A stretch of DNA of 64,000 nt from Argopecten irradians (GCF_041381155.1 NC_091144.1:36523262-36587261), one strand, 5' to 3'. Positions 1 through 12,283 are shown, counted from the first letter of the stretch. The notes: generated by a model not told the origin, from the letters alone. Made by a program: numbers and translations.

Positions 1-417
1 TGAAACTGTGCTCTTGTCTGCATGGTTATCTTATTTTATTACCAAAACAAAATGATAATTCATAAATTTAACATTGATTTTTAAAATGTAAAAGATTTAT
101 ATTTGTAGAAACTTTAAAAATGAATAATGTAGGCCAACCAAAACTTATGTGATTGTCTCATGTTGTGTTCAGTAGATGTTATACTCAAGGGACGTAACTC
201 TTGATCCATGATATAAAAACATGCTTTCTGCTGATACACATCTGTTCTGCTGATATTCTTAAGTGCTAAATCTTGAATGGTTGATCCATTTAACTTTCTG
301 TTAACCTAGGTTAATTTATTTGTATTGTATGATGTAAAGACTATTCTCGATAAAATTCCATATTGTGCTATAATGAAAGATAAAATTACAACATAGTAAT
401 TATTAATTGCCTCACCT

Positions 418-782
418 TTAAAGATGCTCCACTGCTGACAAATGGTATTTTTTCACTATCAAAAAACAGGAGAAGTCGATTTAGTATTTGTCTTCGGTTA
501 AAAATGTTACTTACTATATACCTTTACCACCATTGAAAAGTCTGAGCTTCTAATTTTACTTCCAAGTTAAAAATATGAAAAAAGAATTAATTGCATCCCG
601 AAAAAAATCTGTGGCACTATATCTTTTGTGGAATGAAGTACTGATTGCGCATGCAACAAAGACAAAATTAATTATTTTATGGTATTTTTTGTGTTAATTA
701 AACATATATACATGATTAAACACCAATTACTGTTCAAATGATGAATATCATTTATGCTCTTTCGGCAGTGGAGCATTTTTAA
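418..782 (+). mobile_element. TTAA-flanked MITE, family M1, copy 1
   Basis: About 365 bp bounded by TTAA at both ends. The termini are inverted repeats: AGATGCTCCACTGCTGACA at the left and the matching GGCAGTGGAGCA at the right. The body shares landmarks with the other M1 copies, such as CACCATTGAAAAGT, TTAATTGCATCCCG and GATGAATATCATTTATGC. It has no coding capacity. The TTAA flanks point to a TTAA-targeting transposase (piggyBac-like is the best-known type), but the superfamily is inferred. Confidence 0.8.
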
Positions 783-1549
783 AGTTGGTGTCGAACAACA
801 TTCTAGTAGTTATAATAAACGAAAATCTACAATATACCAGTAGTAATTAAAACTTGTCTCCCCTTGAAAGTTGGTGTCGGAATAATATTCTAGTCACTGT
901 ATACTAAGCAAGGTTTCATTGGATCATAGTGGTTATTATGTGTTTTTCAACAAATTCTGAAGTCATCCTTATTTGTAGATTCATATAACTGCCGGGAATC
1001 TAACCATTTGTCACTTCCTGTACTGTACAATGTAAAATGAAGAATCTACTAGTTTTGATACAAATGCAGGATGCATCCATTTCAATGTTTTCGTCATCTT
1101 TCTGAATAGAAGGAAGAAATGATAATTGGATCAACCAGTTCATGTATCACTGATTGCTTTACCATCAGTGTTTTAAATAAAAGTATATCATTTTTGATAA
1201 AAAGAAACTTACATTTGTGTGTTACGGTGTTGTTTTTTAGCTTGCCTTTCAAGAGAGGGAGGTTTATGGAATCACCCTGGCGTCAGCCTTGGAAATCCCA
1301 GGTTAAGGTTTAGATACAAGTATTGAAATATGTTATCTGAAAAAGTTTTAAACTGACATTGATTTTTATATTGATATAGGATGATAAATGTGGTGGGTAA
1401 GAACAATTATTTTAAGGATGAAATGCTTTATTTTGAGAATTTCAAGAGGCCAATGGGCTGAAATCACCAGGTTAAAGTTTTGGCACAATTTATTGTTTAA
1501 AAAGTGTTAATAAATATTATGTTATCAATTTGGGATCAATTGGCTGTTA

Positions 1550-1935
1550 CCATATTAGCAACTTCTCTGCAACTAAGCATGGGATAGCACTCATAATGCA
1601 ATGGTAGCATCCTTATATGGTGGGGATTCAAAATTGTAAAAATGATAGGGCTGACCCCTTGGGGCCTTAGGCGCGGGGCCAAAAAATTTAATTAGGCTTT
1701 TATTTTCATATAAATTACCTCTTCTCTGAAACTATGTATTAGATAGCATATTCGTATGGTATATATAACATCATTATATGGTTAGGGTTCAAAATGAAAC
1801 AAATCGTGGGGTCAATTTGTCTTTGTGATTTTTGAATCACTATAATTTACAAAATTACAGAATTACTCAGGAAAAAAACCCAACAAAAAACAGGTGAGCG
1901 GTACAGGCCATCGATCTGAGCCTCTTGCTTTAATA
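1550..1935 (+). mobile_element. Helitron-like (Pearl/HINE-type) 3' fragment
   Basis: Two imperfect copies of a core of roughly 190 bp (the stretch beginning near AACTAAGCATGGGATAG and again near 1728) are followed by a terminal stretch GGTGAGCGGTACAGGCC and a final GCCTCTTGCTTT. This matches the 3' ends of the better-preserved copies at 29357-31630 and 51570-52710. The family assignment rests on that resemblance and on knowledge of bivalve Pearl-type elements. Confidence 0.5.
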
Positions 1936-3438
1936 AACGGGCGCTACATATCAGTAACGCATATCTTACCTTAAAGAGGAATAATTGATACTTTTTATAA
2001 TACATATATATACTGTTGGTTAGAAATTTGTCTAAGTTCCCTTTGTATAGGCCTACACATTTTCTAAAGCCGCTAACATGTTTGTTACTGTTTTTTCACA
2101 TGCGAAGTCGATCAGGTCACAGCATGCAATTACGTATACCGAAGGGTCAAGTGATATTTTCCGTAAATCGAGTTTCCATAAATTTCTTCGTATCGTTTCG
2201 GTTTGTATTTATCATGGATCACATTAATTATTTTTTTCTTTCATATTTTTTTCTTCGATACTTTACAGTTGGTCTCATCTTACCTGGCTTTAGTCAACAT
2301 CTTATGCAGAGAGAACGTGGTAATTTTCTGGTAAATGTTTGTGATTACAAAACAAACTGAACAGTTACGTACATTGTTCCTTTAAATCTATTAAATTATT
2401 CAAATAATTTTAATAAAAAAATCAGAGAAAATGATTCATATGAAAAGCAATCATATTCTTTTACAAATGCAACATTAACACACTAACACATTATGAGCAG
2501 ATAGACGAAATTTAGATCAATGTAACAATAACGTTAAAAAAGTGTATTTTTGAAAAAGGCGCAACAAGGTCACAAATTACGAAGAAAAAAAATAATGAAA
2601 TCGAACAAATTGACATGTTTGGAGGGCTATATTTCCGACATTTTTCTATATAATCACTTGAAATCCATAAATTTTGAAACAAAAGTTCATACAACATAGA
2701 TACGAAAAATTAAAGGCGTTGAAACATTTACCCTAAGAACAAAAAAAATAAATTCCGATTTTGATGTCCTATATCTCCGCCATTTTGAACCATATGACCT
2801 TGAAATTAGTCATTTTATGTGCCTGATAGCATGCTCTGTCATATGCACCAAATTTCGTTTTGACCTTAGCTTTGAACCGGTGGCGAACTCTTGACCTTGA
2901 CATAATCTCTGATAACATTGCAAGAGAAAAGCACGCGCAATGTCAGTATCTGTCTGAATAACAAAACGTGGACGATGAACAGCGTACAGTTGTGAAGTTA
3001 TGAGCGTTTGAATTTAGTTCGAAAAACTTTTTTTACGTCTGTGACCTTGACCTTGAACATTATTGTACAAAATCGAACGAAAATATTGTAACAAGACACC
3101 ATTTATTAATTCATTTATTTAATAATATTTTTTATTAATTCATTTATCTATATAATCTTCTGTTTCTGTTTTTGATGTTGTTGTTTTTGAAGTTTACAAT
3201 TTAAAAAGAAAGAAAAAAAAAATACACAAAAAAATATATATATTGGCCCTAACGGACCTCGAACACCTCCGATTGGAAATGCAAGCGTCTTGTAGACGTA
3301 GATTATGATCAAACGTTTATTTGATCCATTTCTATATACGGTCTTGCGCAAGTCTATGCGGAAGTTTACCTTGACAAAATCTCAACCTTCCAAAACACGA
3401 AAATCTAAATTAAGATTTAGCCGTGACACCCGTTAGTC

Positions 3439-6400
3439 ATGGGACTCTTCGGCAAGACACCGGAAAAATCTCCGAAGGAACTGGTAAATATTCACATCTT
3501 TAGTCGTCTGTGATGTTATCGATTACTCTCTAACTACGATGAAATGATTCCACAGAGAGATACTGACAATAGGGTTGTGAGATCTGCACTGTCTGACCAC
3601 AGGGCCCGTAACTACTGTTTATATTATAATATATATTTTCAGTCACTGAGTACGTTATATCCCATATAACGTACCCAGTGACTGAAAATATATATTATAA
3701 TATAAACAGTAGTTACGGCCCCTGTGGTCTGACGTCTGTTATTTCAAAATAAAGGGAGATGTTTTAGGTATTTTATGTGTCAATGGTGAAAATGTAAGAT
3801 AACAACTTCATTCACGTTATTCACTGTCATTCATAGTAAATAATGTTACACCATGTTACCCCCTAGCCTATACTAGTTAACGCGCAGCTGAACTTGAGAG
3901 CCACTGGCCAGATGATTTCTTATGTCTACTACCGTAGGACCTAGGATTTATAAGTAAGAAGGATTTGTGACTGTCTCTACACTTCTAACACCATATGATA
4001 CGCTTATGAACCAGGAATAAATACCATTTTTCTCATCAAAATACTTTTCTTATCAAGTCTTAAGAAACATGTTATGTACAATGTATATGATTATATGGGT
4101 GAAAGTAGATTACTTAGTATATTCTAAGGGAGATAATTGTAACTTATACGAGTTATTCCCCTTTATTGTAAATCACTTATAATAAAAGACATAATTGGGG
4201 AGTAGATAAAAAGACGTGGAACTGAAAGGACTCAACTTCTCATCTACGACATGGTGGAGAATCCAAATCCGGTTTGTTGCTGTAATACAAATATAATGTA
4301 ACATTTTATCTGTGTTTTGCCTATGTGGCCGGCGAGTTTTACTTGTCAGTCATGGCTCGCCGGCCAGACATCCAGACATTAGCCATGTTATACGAGTTAT
4401 TCCCTTTTAATGTAAATCTCTTATATTAATAAAAGACATAATTGGGGAGTAGATAAAAAGACATGGAACTGAAAGGATGTGTTTTCTTGTTTCTATCACT
4501 AAAATGTAGAGCGAGTTCCCTAGACTCAACCTCTCATCTACGACAAACACCAATGTAAAGCGTAATAAATTTCACAATGTCCTTGTGTAAGGACCGAAAA
4601 TTTGGATGAAACGTCTTAAATTTTCATTCGAAAAATAAAAGACAGCTCATGAAATGACGGCCCACTTCAGGAAGTAAGACGGTAACCTATGCGCCCTCAA
4701 GCTACATCAAAGGTTAATTGTGAGGGTGGACATCAAAGGAAAATCAGTCATCGTCCAATGTCACGGTCAGTGCACAAACACAGAACCTCTTGCAATGGAT
4801 TTGTCTAATACCCTGAATGACAAATCCTTCTCAGTTAAAAATTCTTGAGAAGGATGTAATAATGTTAATGTTTCAAAAGTGTCTCCTCTAAGTTGGAGTA
4901 ACAGTAAGTAGCTCTGGTCTCAAAAATCTTCCTTTGTGTTAATATAGAAGGAATCGTGGAAATTAATAAGAAATTTTTACTTGTAAGGACGAATTTGTGA
5001 ATCACATTACCAAATGTAGAATACGGGGAAAAAACACATATGATTCCTGTCGAGTGCCCCAACCAGGAATCGAACCTTGGTCTCCAGTGTGAAAAACTAT
5101 AGCTCTACCGACTGACTGAGCCTAAGAAGCATTACCGGTAGTCAGCTGAGTGACAGAGACCTATATTTAACACTATATACAAACCACAACAACCTGCTCC
5201 TTTTATACAAATAGGTCATAATAGTCCTGAAGATAGGCATAATTATCCCAATTTTAAAACTGTTTCAAACCATATTAAATTTCATTCGCTGTATGTCTCA
5301 CATCCTCGATACTCTAGAGGTTACTATCACTGCCATTATGTCCATTCTATGACATAAAAATGGAGGCTCTTAATGCGACAACAGTTGAAACAGGCACCGT
5401 AGTATAATCCTTTGAATACATTAAAAGAATCAAATAATGGCTGGTACACTGTTGACTGTACGGCTTTTAAGTTGGGCATCATTCTCTACCGATATGTAAT
5501 ATTCAAATTGAGACGTTGTATGTATGTAGTACACTGTAACCATAACATTATATTATAACCAGGCATATAAATTGTATATAGAAATACTGTCAACTTATTT
5601 ACAGTGTATGACCAACCTGGTAACTAGTATCATATATCTATTAAAGATTTTATCATTTTTTTTATCCCTTTTCAGGTCCAGGAGTGGAACGGTAAACTCC
5701 GAAAAGAAACTCATAACATTGATAGAAGCATTAGAAGTAAGTTTCTTCTCATTTTGGATGATCAGTTGTGTGCCACATCAAGCTACATGTATAATACAAG
5801 ACATCTGATTACACCAGTGCTGCAAAAGAAATGGGTACATAGATAAAATACCCATTAAAATCTGGCAATTACCACTAAAATTATAAAAACGTGTACTAGT
5901 CTAATTTTGTATCATTATGTTACTCAATTATTATGAGCGTTTATATCCAAAAATCAAATATCAAAAGAAATTTGGTAAATTAGAAGAATTCCAGTCATGC
6001 TGATTTTCCATTATAGATTTGAAGAAGTGAAAGAATTTTCAATTATCAAGCAGATTTAAGATCTCGGTGAATTCCTTATTAAAGAAACCCTTTTAATAAC
6101 AAAGTACTGCTAGTGGCTGTTTTTGAAAAAGAAAAAAATATATAAAATTGTAATTTGAGAAATTTATTTATCAATTTTAGCTATACAGAAGGAAGAGACC
6201 AAAGTAACTCGGGAGATCAAAGCATTGGCTAAGAAAGGCGATAAAGATGCCATTAAGATCCTGGCCAAGGAAGTTGTCAGGTCACGGAAAGCCGTTAACA
6301 GACTCTACGCCTCAAAAGCTCAAATCAATTCTGTTTCCATGCAGTTAAAGAATCAAGCAGGTAAATTATATCTCAAGGAAAACTTTGACAGGTGGATTAA

Positions 6401-9400
6401 TAGACGTACTGTAAAACAAATTTTTTTCACGGTTACTAATTTTCGCAATTTCCATTTCAAAACATTTTCGTTGAGATAAGTTTCGCTGATTTATATTGAA
6501 TGGGTTATCTTGGAAAATATCAATTTGCGGAGATAAACTTTTGCGAATTTTACATAATTGTGCAATTCGCGAAAATAGATTGCACGCAAAAGAAAATTGG
6601 TTTACAGTACTTTCTTTCATATGATAATGAAGTTGATATAAATGACTCTAGGGGAAGCTAAAACCTTTCTCTTATGATTATGGATATAGTAGTTTTCTTG
6701 TATCCCAACTTGTGGTTTGATTAGTTTAATGTCCTATAAACAGCCAGGTCAACTAGTCATTTAAGGATGTGCCGGTAGATTTTAATGGGGGATGGGGATG
6801 GGAAGCGGAATATGCAGTGAAAATACCACCAACCAGCGGTCAGTACCTACCCCATATTATGGGAATCAAACTCAAAATCTAGAGGCTTATGGTAATACAT
6901 AAGTCAAGATGGTCTGAGGCTGTATTATATGGCTACCCATGCAATATAAGGTTATTTTCAAATGTTTGATCTTTATGACTTAAGTGCCATCATTTACAAG
7001 CAGCTGGATTTGTGTTTAAATATCATGCCATTAAGGTGGCCATTTTTTATGGAGAATTAATACCTAAACACTGTTTTCTATTTAAGGATAAAAGTTAACA
7101 TTATGGAAAAGAACAAAATGATTTAAAAAGTGAATGCGGTTGTTGAGAAAAAAATTGGGATATCTCTATGTGGGGTGGGGAAATTGTAATAAGATTTCAT
7201 CATAATATATAACCCTTAGATAAAACCATCAAGGTCTCTTACATATGTACACGAGAAAGTCTAATAATAAAAAGTAAAATAATAGGACATTTTTGTACTG
7301 TTTACTCTTTTCGCCCCTGAAGACACATTTGGGCCCTTCTAAATCAAAGACAAGACCAGTCTATTATGAAATTTTGGGGTTAAAGTAAGTCCAGGTGACT
7401 GTGAAGTCGAGCAGACGGACATTGAAAAGGCGATATGTAAATGACATTGCTTTGTTGGTAGCCATGGTGAGGATATGTAAATGAGATTATTTTGTTGGTA
7501 GCCATGGTAAGGATATGTAAATGAGATTGTTTTATTGGTAGCCATGGTAAGGATATGTAAATGAGATTATTTTGTTGGTAGCCATGGTAAGGATATGTAA
7601 ATGAGATTACTTTGTTGGTAGCCATGATGAGGATATGTCAAAGAGAGTATTTTGTTGGTAGCCATGGTGAGGGTATGTAAATGAGATTATTGGTAGCCAT
7701 GGTGAGGGTATGTAAATGAGATTATTTTGTTGGTAGCCATGGTGAGGATGACGGGTGCCTTACAGAAGAGTGGTGAGGTAATGAAGAGTATGCAGGAACT
7801 GGTGAAGGTGGCTGACATCAGTAACACAATGCGAGAGATGTCCAAGGAGATGATGAAGGTAGGTCACTCACAAAACGATTGATAGCATTTAACTCATTCA
7901 CCCCTAAAACTAAATTGAGCTCTTTTAATTTAGAGGCTAGAAGAGATCATTATGAATTTTCAGGGGTCAGTGAGAGTTAAACATGTGCCATGTTTAAATG
8001 GTTGAAGAAAGCCAGAGTATACAGAGAAAAAACACCGACCAACAGTCGGTACCTGGCAACTGTCCACATGGGATTAAAACTCAAGATCAAGAGGTGGATG
8101 GCTTGTGGTAATATGTCGAGACATCTTAACTACTCGGTCACCGCAGCCCCTTTCACAAAAGGAACTATGCAAAAATCACCAGTACTTTATAAGATTAGCT
8201 AACCTAAAGTGTTTGGAATTTAATAACTTCTGTTCAAATAAACAAATTGCAGTTTCATAGTTGTTAATGATGTAATAATCTAATCAAATACTTGTCATGT
8301 TTTACATGACATTTAAAAATAGATATGATCTTTAAGATTTCTATATCCCATTGTCTTATGTTCTTATTTAATTGAAAAAAACCTCACAAATTCTTTGGTT
8401 TAAATTCTTCTCTGTGGAAAGTAAAAAGATTAATCTGAATATTTGAAATAGTCACGTATTCTATTGCTGGTCTAATGACCCAAGTGGGCAATGCAGGCCA
8501 TCTGGACCTTTGTAAAAATGCCATTTTATTTGACAAAAACAAGTATCTAGACAGGCCCAATAGACATTTGTAAAATATTCCATTTATTTGTACTGACACA
8601 GGCCCTCTGGACCTTTGAAAATGTCCCTTTATTTGTACTTATTAAGTATTTGCATAATATAAGAGTTATGTACCCCTGTGGGTAGGTATTGATTTCTCAG
8701 TCACATATTTCTGAGGGTAACATCATACTTTTCAGAGAAAACAATGCAAGTTTCACTCACAAAATAGCAAAACCTGCAAGGGAGGTAATTTTGTAATAAT
8801 TATTCAAATGTCCTTTTATGTGTACTTAGGCAGGCCCTCTGAACCTTTCTAAAAATGTTCTTTATTTGTTATTTGTATGTACTTAGGCAGGCCCTCTGAA
8901 CCTATGTAAAAATGTCCCTTTATTTGTACTTAGACAGGCCCTCTTGATTATTGTAAAAATGTTCTTTTATTTGTACTAAAACAGGTCTTCTGGACCTTTT
9001 CAAAAAAATGTTCTTTTATTTGTATCTAGGCTGGTATCATGGAAGAGATGATGGAGGATGCGTTTGAGAGTTTAGATGACCAGGATGATTTGGAGGAAGA
9101 AGCCGATAGTGAAGTAGACAAAGTACTGTTCGAATTAACAGCAGGTAAAAATTATTATTCATCACACATTTTTAGAGTCGAATCTAAAATAAGTTGCATA
9201 CATATCTGTCCAGCTAAGGGTTTATGCACAATACAAATTATTGGTCTGGTTAGACTTTACGAAAGATATGTCTTGTTCTGCATAACTCTGAAAAACATTC
9301 TTGAACCAGATAATTTTTATACAGTTTCATATATGTCTCTGTCAGTGTAATTAGAATAGGAAGGATAGAACCTGTAAAATAAATACATTCTTATTATCTC

Positions 9401-9652
9401 CCTTTTAATGATATTTCAATTCAAATTTATTATAGTAAGTATCATTACCCTTTTGTGACCCCACCACTCCTTATTCAAAATGTATTGATATCGACTATAC
9501 ATACCCGCTCAGGTACACTGGGTAAAGCTCCAGAGGCTGTCAACGATTCTCTTCCTGTGGACGAAGACGACAAGAAAATGGAGGCGGCAGCAAATTACTC
9601 CAGTGAGGAGGAGGAAGATCTCAAGGGTCGGCTAGAAGCATTACGGAGTTGA
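3439..9652 (+). CDS. CHMP3: Charged multivesicular body protein 3 (ESCRT-III subunit, Vps24 orthologue)
   Basis: ESCRT-III subunit. In this family it co-polymerises with CHMP2 on membranes to drive inward budding and scission (multivesicular bodies, cytokinesis) and recruits VPS4 and deubiquitinases. Coding exons: 3439-3483, 5676-5736, 6181-6360, 7737-7858, 9030-9144 and 9513-9652. All junctions are GT-AG and all phases agree, giving 220 residues against about 222 in human CHMP3. The start MGLFGKTPEKSPKEL is the family N terminus. The basic core helices include SRKAVNRLYASKAQINSV and MREMSKEMMK|AGIMEEMMED. The C terminus ends EDLKGRLEALRS, a good MIT-interacting motif (MIM1) preceded by an acidic stretch. 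Intron 3 ends in a 40 bp tandem repeat that copies the exon 4 acceptor; intron 1 holds a long palindrome. The identification is secure; exon edges are predicted. Confidence 0.95.
3597..3728. repeat. Near-perfect 65 bp-arm palindrome (foldback element)
   Basis: Left arm 3597-3660 and right arm 3664-3728 are reverse complements with only a few mismatches, separated by 3 bases. The arms run from ACCACAGGGCCCGTAACTAC to the matching GTAGTTACGGCCCCTGTGGT. It lies in CHMP3 intron 1 and would form a long hairpin in RNA or cruciform DNA. Confidence 0.85.
3945..4815 (+). repeat. Dispersed repeat family D, copy 1, with an internal duplication
   Basis: Shares with 22455-23345 and 27005-27385 the landmarks AGAAGGATTTGT, ATGAACCAGGAATAAA, GACAGCTCATGAAATGACGG, CCCACTTCAGGAAGTAAGAC and GTCAGTGCACAAACACA. 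Within it, a block of about 115 bp around ACGAGTTATTCCCCTTT (4140-4250) recurs at 4388-4545. No coding capacity is visible. The class is unknown. Confidence 0.6.
5040..5140 (-). repeat. tRNA-like SINE head
   Basis: On the - strand the sequence carries a box-A-like GGCTCAGTCAGTCGGTAGAGC and a box-B-like AAGGTTCGATTCCTGG. The outer acceptor strands do not pair properly, so this is read as a tRNA-derived SINE fragment rather than a tRNA gene. Confidence 0.5.
6717..6915 (-). repeat. tRNA-derived SINE, family S1
   Basis: In - orientation it shows the S1 layout: a degenerate tRNA-Leu/Ser-like head, a middle reading like CAGGTACTGACCGCTGG, and a tail of the type TTAATAGGACATTAAACTAA. It is diverged from the other copies and lies in CHMP3 intron 3. 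Confidence 0.6.
7303..7387 (+). mobile_element. About 90 bp palindromic MITE, family M2
   Basis: Contains CGCCCCTGAAGACACATTT, then AAATCAAAGACAAGACCAGT and a degenerate right end ATGAAATTTTGGGG. Family consensus termini are AACTCATTCACCCCTGAA and its reverse complement. This copy's right terminus is eroded. Confidence 0.65.
7432..7750 (+). repeat. 40 bp minisatellite copying the CHMP3 exon 4 splice acceptor
   Basis: Eight occurrences of GGTAGCCATGGTGAGG-like sequence begin at 7461, 7501, 7541, 7581, 7621, 7661, 7696 and 7736 (numbering the G of the GCC). The period is exactly 40 bp except for one unit of 35. The last occurrence is the real boundary, intron ...TTTTGTTGGTAG | CCATGGTGAGG exon, at 7736/7737. 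Every upstream unit therefore repeats the AG acceptor, its short T-rich tract and the first 11 exon bases. Two units also read GGGTATGT, a donor-like sequence, directly after the copied exon start. Confidence 0.9.
7889..7981 (+). mobile_element. M2 palindromic MITE
   Basis: Begins TTTAACTCATTCACCCCTAA and ends TTTTCAGGGGTCAGTGAGAG, the M2 inverted termini, around a diverged centre. It lies in CHMP3 intron 4. Confidence 0.75.
8000..8152 (-). repeat. tRNA-derived SINE, family S1
   Basis: In - orientation it begins GCGGTGACCGAGTAGTTAAG (box-A-like, tRNA-Leu/Ser type), followed by ATGTCTCGACATATTACCAC and a degenerate box B, then GGTACCGACTGTTGGTCGG. The typical AAACTAAACAAA tail is missing. Confidence 0.7.
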
Positions 9653-10088
9653 TCGTATTCATTGTTGTTTTCATTTCATTTTATCACCAATCATTGTCAT
9701 TTGTGAGCTTGAAAGTGCTGGACACAAAATTTTGATGCAAAAGAAATTCCAAGGTAATCATACTTAGGAATATCATAGGCATTTGATGACTTCCACTTAA
9801 CCCAGATACTATGAACAGTTTATTAATTTCTTATCAAAATAATATGATGGTGGAATAAGTCTTGGTCATATAGATAGAGGTTCTTACATGAATTGCTATG
9901 AAATTTATCAAACTCATTAAATAATTTGATATGCAACTAGCCTAAAGGCTTGTTACAATTCAAATTATTTTTAAATTTACAATACATTTTCAATTTGTTT
10001 ATATTGCAATGAGGCAAAATCTAGATTGATTGTGACAAATTGTGCTATTTTGGAATGGCTGAATGAGCCTAGTATGTAATCTTACACT

Positions 10089-10219
10089 TAAGCTTTTTAT
10101 ATCACTATTTCATCGGGGTATGAAAGAAATTTTGTTTGCAAACTATGTGAATTCGCGTAGCAAACAAAATTTATTTCATAACCCATTGAAATTATGAAAT
10201 AGTGACATCAATGCTTATA
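10089..10219. repeat. Foldback element
   Basis: Inverted arms CACTATTTCAT...GAAATTTTGTTTGC and GCAAACAAAATTTATTTC...ATGAAATAGTG enclose about 20 bp. It lies about 440 bp after the CHMP3 stop, possibly within the 3' UTR. Confidence 0.75.
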
Positions 10220-10978
10220 ATTAATTTTCCAGACTATTTGATAAAATAAAATGCATTTACATGTACGGATCCATTGGTTATCCAGTTTTATTACACATGC
10301 TTCTGACTATATTTAAGACATGGCTAAACGAGTCAGTTATGTGATAAAAATAAATCGTTGATTGTTACTTATTTTACTAAAGTCCATGACTTAAACATGT
10401 TTGAATTTAGATTTGCCACGATCTTTGTGTACATTATGTCAAGAATATTATTACTGCAGTTCATTTGTTGATGAAATTTAACATGAACAAATTCTTTGAA
10501 AATAACCTGATAATTATGTCCAATTAAAAAACATCCAATGAAAAATATAATAATACACGTCGTATAAATTTCTAGGTTTTGATTGTTATATGATTAATAT
10601 GCTTAATTATCATAAATTCTTATCTAATTTATTGCATGGAAGTGTGTGAAAGTTACGTATGCATGAGCTCATTTTTGTAAATATTATGTATATAATTGTT
10701 TATCTGTTCAAGAAGTGCCCGATATATACATATTATAGGTTACAGTATACTCTGAAATAACAGGGTATAGATATTTCTCTAGCTTTTCTATGTGTTGGTA
10801 TCCATGTACCTTATTGTATTTATAAAGCTCTTTTAGGCTTAAATTCAGTACTTTCAGTACTTTGATTACTAGTAAGTTATAGTACTTTCAGTACTTTGAT
10901 TACTAGTAAGAGATTAGATTCAAATCAAAACAAGATAATGTAAATATACTTATTTTATTTTTACTTTGTCTTTATCCT

Positions 10979-11066
10979 ATTCACCTTTGAAGATGCATTT
11001 AGATTCTTCAAAATCTAGGTCTGGAATATGTAGTCCGTTTTGAAATTTCAGTGGTCAGTGAGTTTA
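10979..11066 (+). mobile_element. M2 palindromic MITE, diverged
   Basis: Carries TATTCACCTTTGAAGATGCA at the left and TGAAATTTCAGTGGTCAGTG at the right, with an M2-like centre (AGATTCTTCAAAATCTAGG). The terminal inverted repeats are degenerate. Confidence 0.6.
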
Positions 11067-11235
11067 AGTGCTAATTTATGTACAACCCCAAAAGGTAAAA
11101 GATTATTATTTCTGGTAGGCCTATTGAATCTCGAAATTACACTATCAAAATATCTGCGCTAATATACCATAATTTAAACAGTTTTCGCAATTGTGCTAAA
11201 TTTTGACTATGCTAAATTAGGCCAAACAAAAAATA

Positions 11236-11448
11236 TGTCTGTTTAGTGTTACCCGACCGACCCTAATTTTTTACCACCGACCCTATTTTTTTTCCATTTT
11301 CTATGAAATTTTTTTTTTAAAGTTGCGATTTCGATCTCAGACTCCGGTTTCGGCCATTATTTTAGAGTAAAAGACACACAAAAAAAAACAAAAAAAACAT
11401 CCCTACCTACCGACCCTATTTTTGTGCCAATGTAACCCTAAACAGACA
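11236..11448. mobile_element. MITE with TGTCTGTTTAGTGTTAC termini
   Basis: The left end TGTCTGTTTAGTGTTACCCG pairs with the right end GTAACCCTAAACAGACA; inside, CGACCGACCCTA pairs loosely with CTACCGACCCTA. No coding capacity. The superfamily is not determined. Confidence 0.7.
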
Positions 11449-12077
11449 CTTTTTTTTTGGGGGGGGGGGGGCCTTAAGTATATTTACGGTATTTGTAACA
11501 AGTTACATTTGTATCAGTACTGAATCCTTTCAGTTGATAAATCATATAAATTATTTCTTTCTAATTTGAAATAATTTTATGACTATAAATTAAAAGGAAT
11601 TAACATATTCATGCAACAAAGGAAGGTACATGACTTTGTATTCAAACACAGACTGTTACATTTTCTGATAAAGACTCTGATGCTGTATTTACTGTAATAT
11701 TTGAATACTAAGGCACCCAGATATTCACGTGAGGGGGCGGGGGAATCTACTACAATGGGTCACGATAATCGTATATTTTGTCAAATGAATTCCTTAGTTA
11801 CTGACGATTTCACAGGATTTTTCTACTTGATCACTGTAGATACCATAGAATGTACATCTATAATTGATACAAATAAAACTTTTATGTAGACCAACCTCTG
11901 GATTTTTATTCTCTTTTATAGTTTGTAGCTAACACCAATATTACTATTGACAACGCAGGAGTCAATGGGCAGCTTGCTGGGGATTTTGGTGAGCCTCTCA
12001 GGGAACAACACATTTTGCTTGGGGGGGGGGGGGTGTTAGCTTATATCCCCTGATGGTTCTGTGCAACCTTGACCTTT

Positions 12078-12245
12078 TTGGTTTGGTTTATTTAGTTTAA
12101 TGTCCTTTTTACATCTAGGGTAATGTAAGGATGTGCCAGGTTTGTTGGTAGAGGAAAGCCGGAGTACCCAGGATTCAATCTTGTGACCCAGAGGTGAAGG
12201 GTAAAATATGTCGAGACATCTTGACCACTCGGCCACTTTGGTCGA
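12078..12245 (-). repeat. tRNA-derived SINE, family S1
   Basis: A fairly complete copy. On the - strand GTGGCCGAGTGGTCAAGATG is a clear box-A region of tRNA-Leu/Ser type, followed by TACTCCGGCTTTCCTC, CCAACAAACCTGGCACATCC and an AAACTAAATAAACCAAACC tail. Confidence 0.8.
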
Positions 12246-12283
12246 TTTCTGACCTTGACCATAAGAACATTACTTTACACTTT

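Larger units (their letters stand above)
1..3438. other. Gene-free stretch upstream of CHMP3
   Basis: No convincing coding region. The stretch contains a TTAA-flanked miniature element (418-782), a Helitron-like 3' fragment (about 1550-1935) and otherwise AT-rich sequence without recognisable genes. The CHMP3 promoter must lie in its last part, but no clear TATA or initiator could be assigned. Confidence 0.6.

Noticed and set aside
1241-1301. Possible exon (TTTTTTAG|...CCCAG|GTTAAG) reading FQEREVYGITLASALEIPG
   Set aside because: It is protein-like and has good splice sites, but part of it (TTTCAAGAG...GGTTAAGGTTT) resembles 1437-1475 in the adjoining Helitron-like core. No neighbouring exon was found.
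4136-4545. Paired direct repeats that could be ends of an LTR element
   Set aside because: The repeats are about 115 bp, close together, lack TG...CA ends and lie within a family D repeat; internal duplication is simpler.
5040-5140. tRNA gene on the - strand
   Set aside because: Box motifs present but no proper acceptor stem; read as a SINE head.
7339-7625. Antisense frames with repeated YHGYQQNN
   Set aside because: Translation of the 40 bp minisatellite at the CHMP3 acceptor.
11926-11983. Possible exon reading NITIDNAGVNGQLAGDFG followed by GTGAGC
   Set aside because: Isolated, no recognised family, and no partner exon on the same strand.
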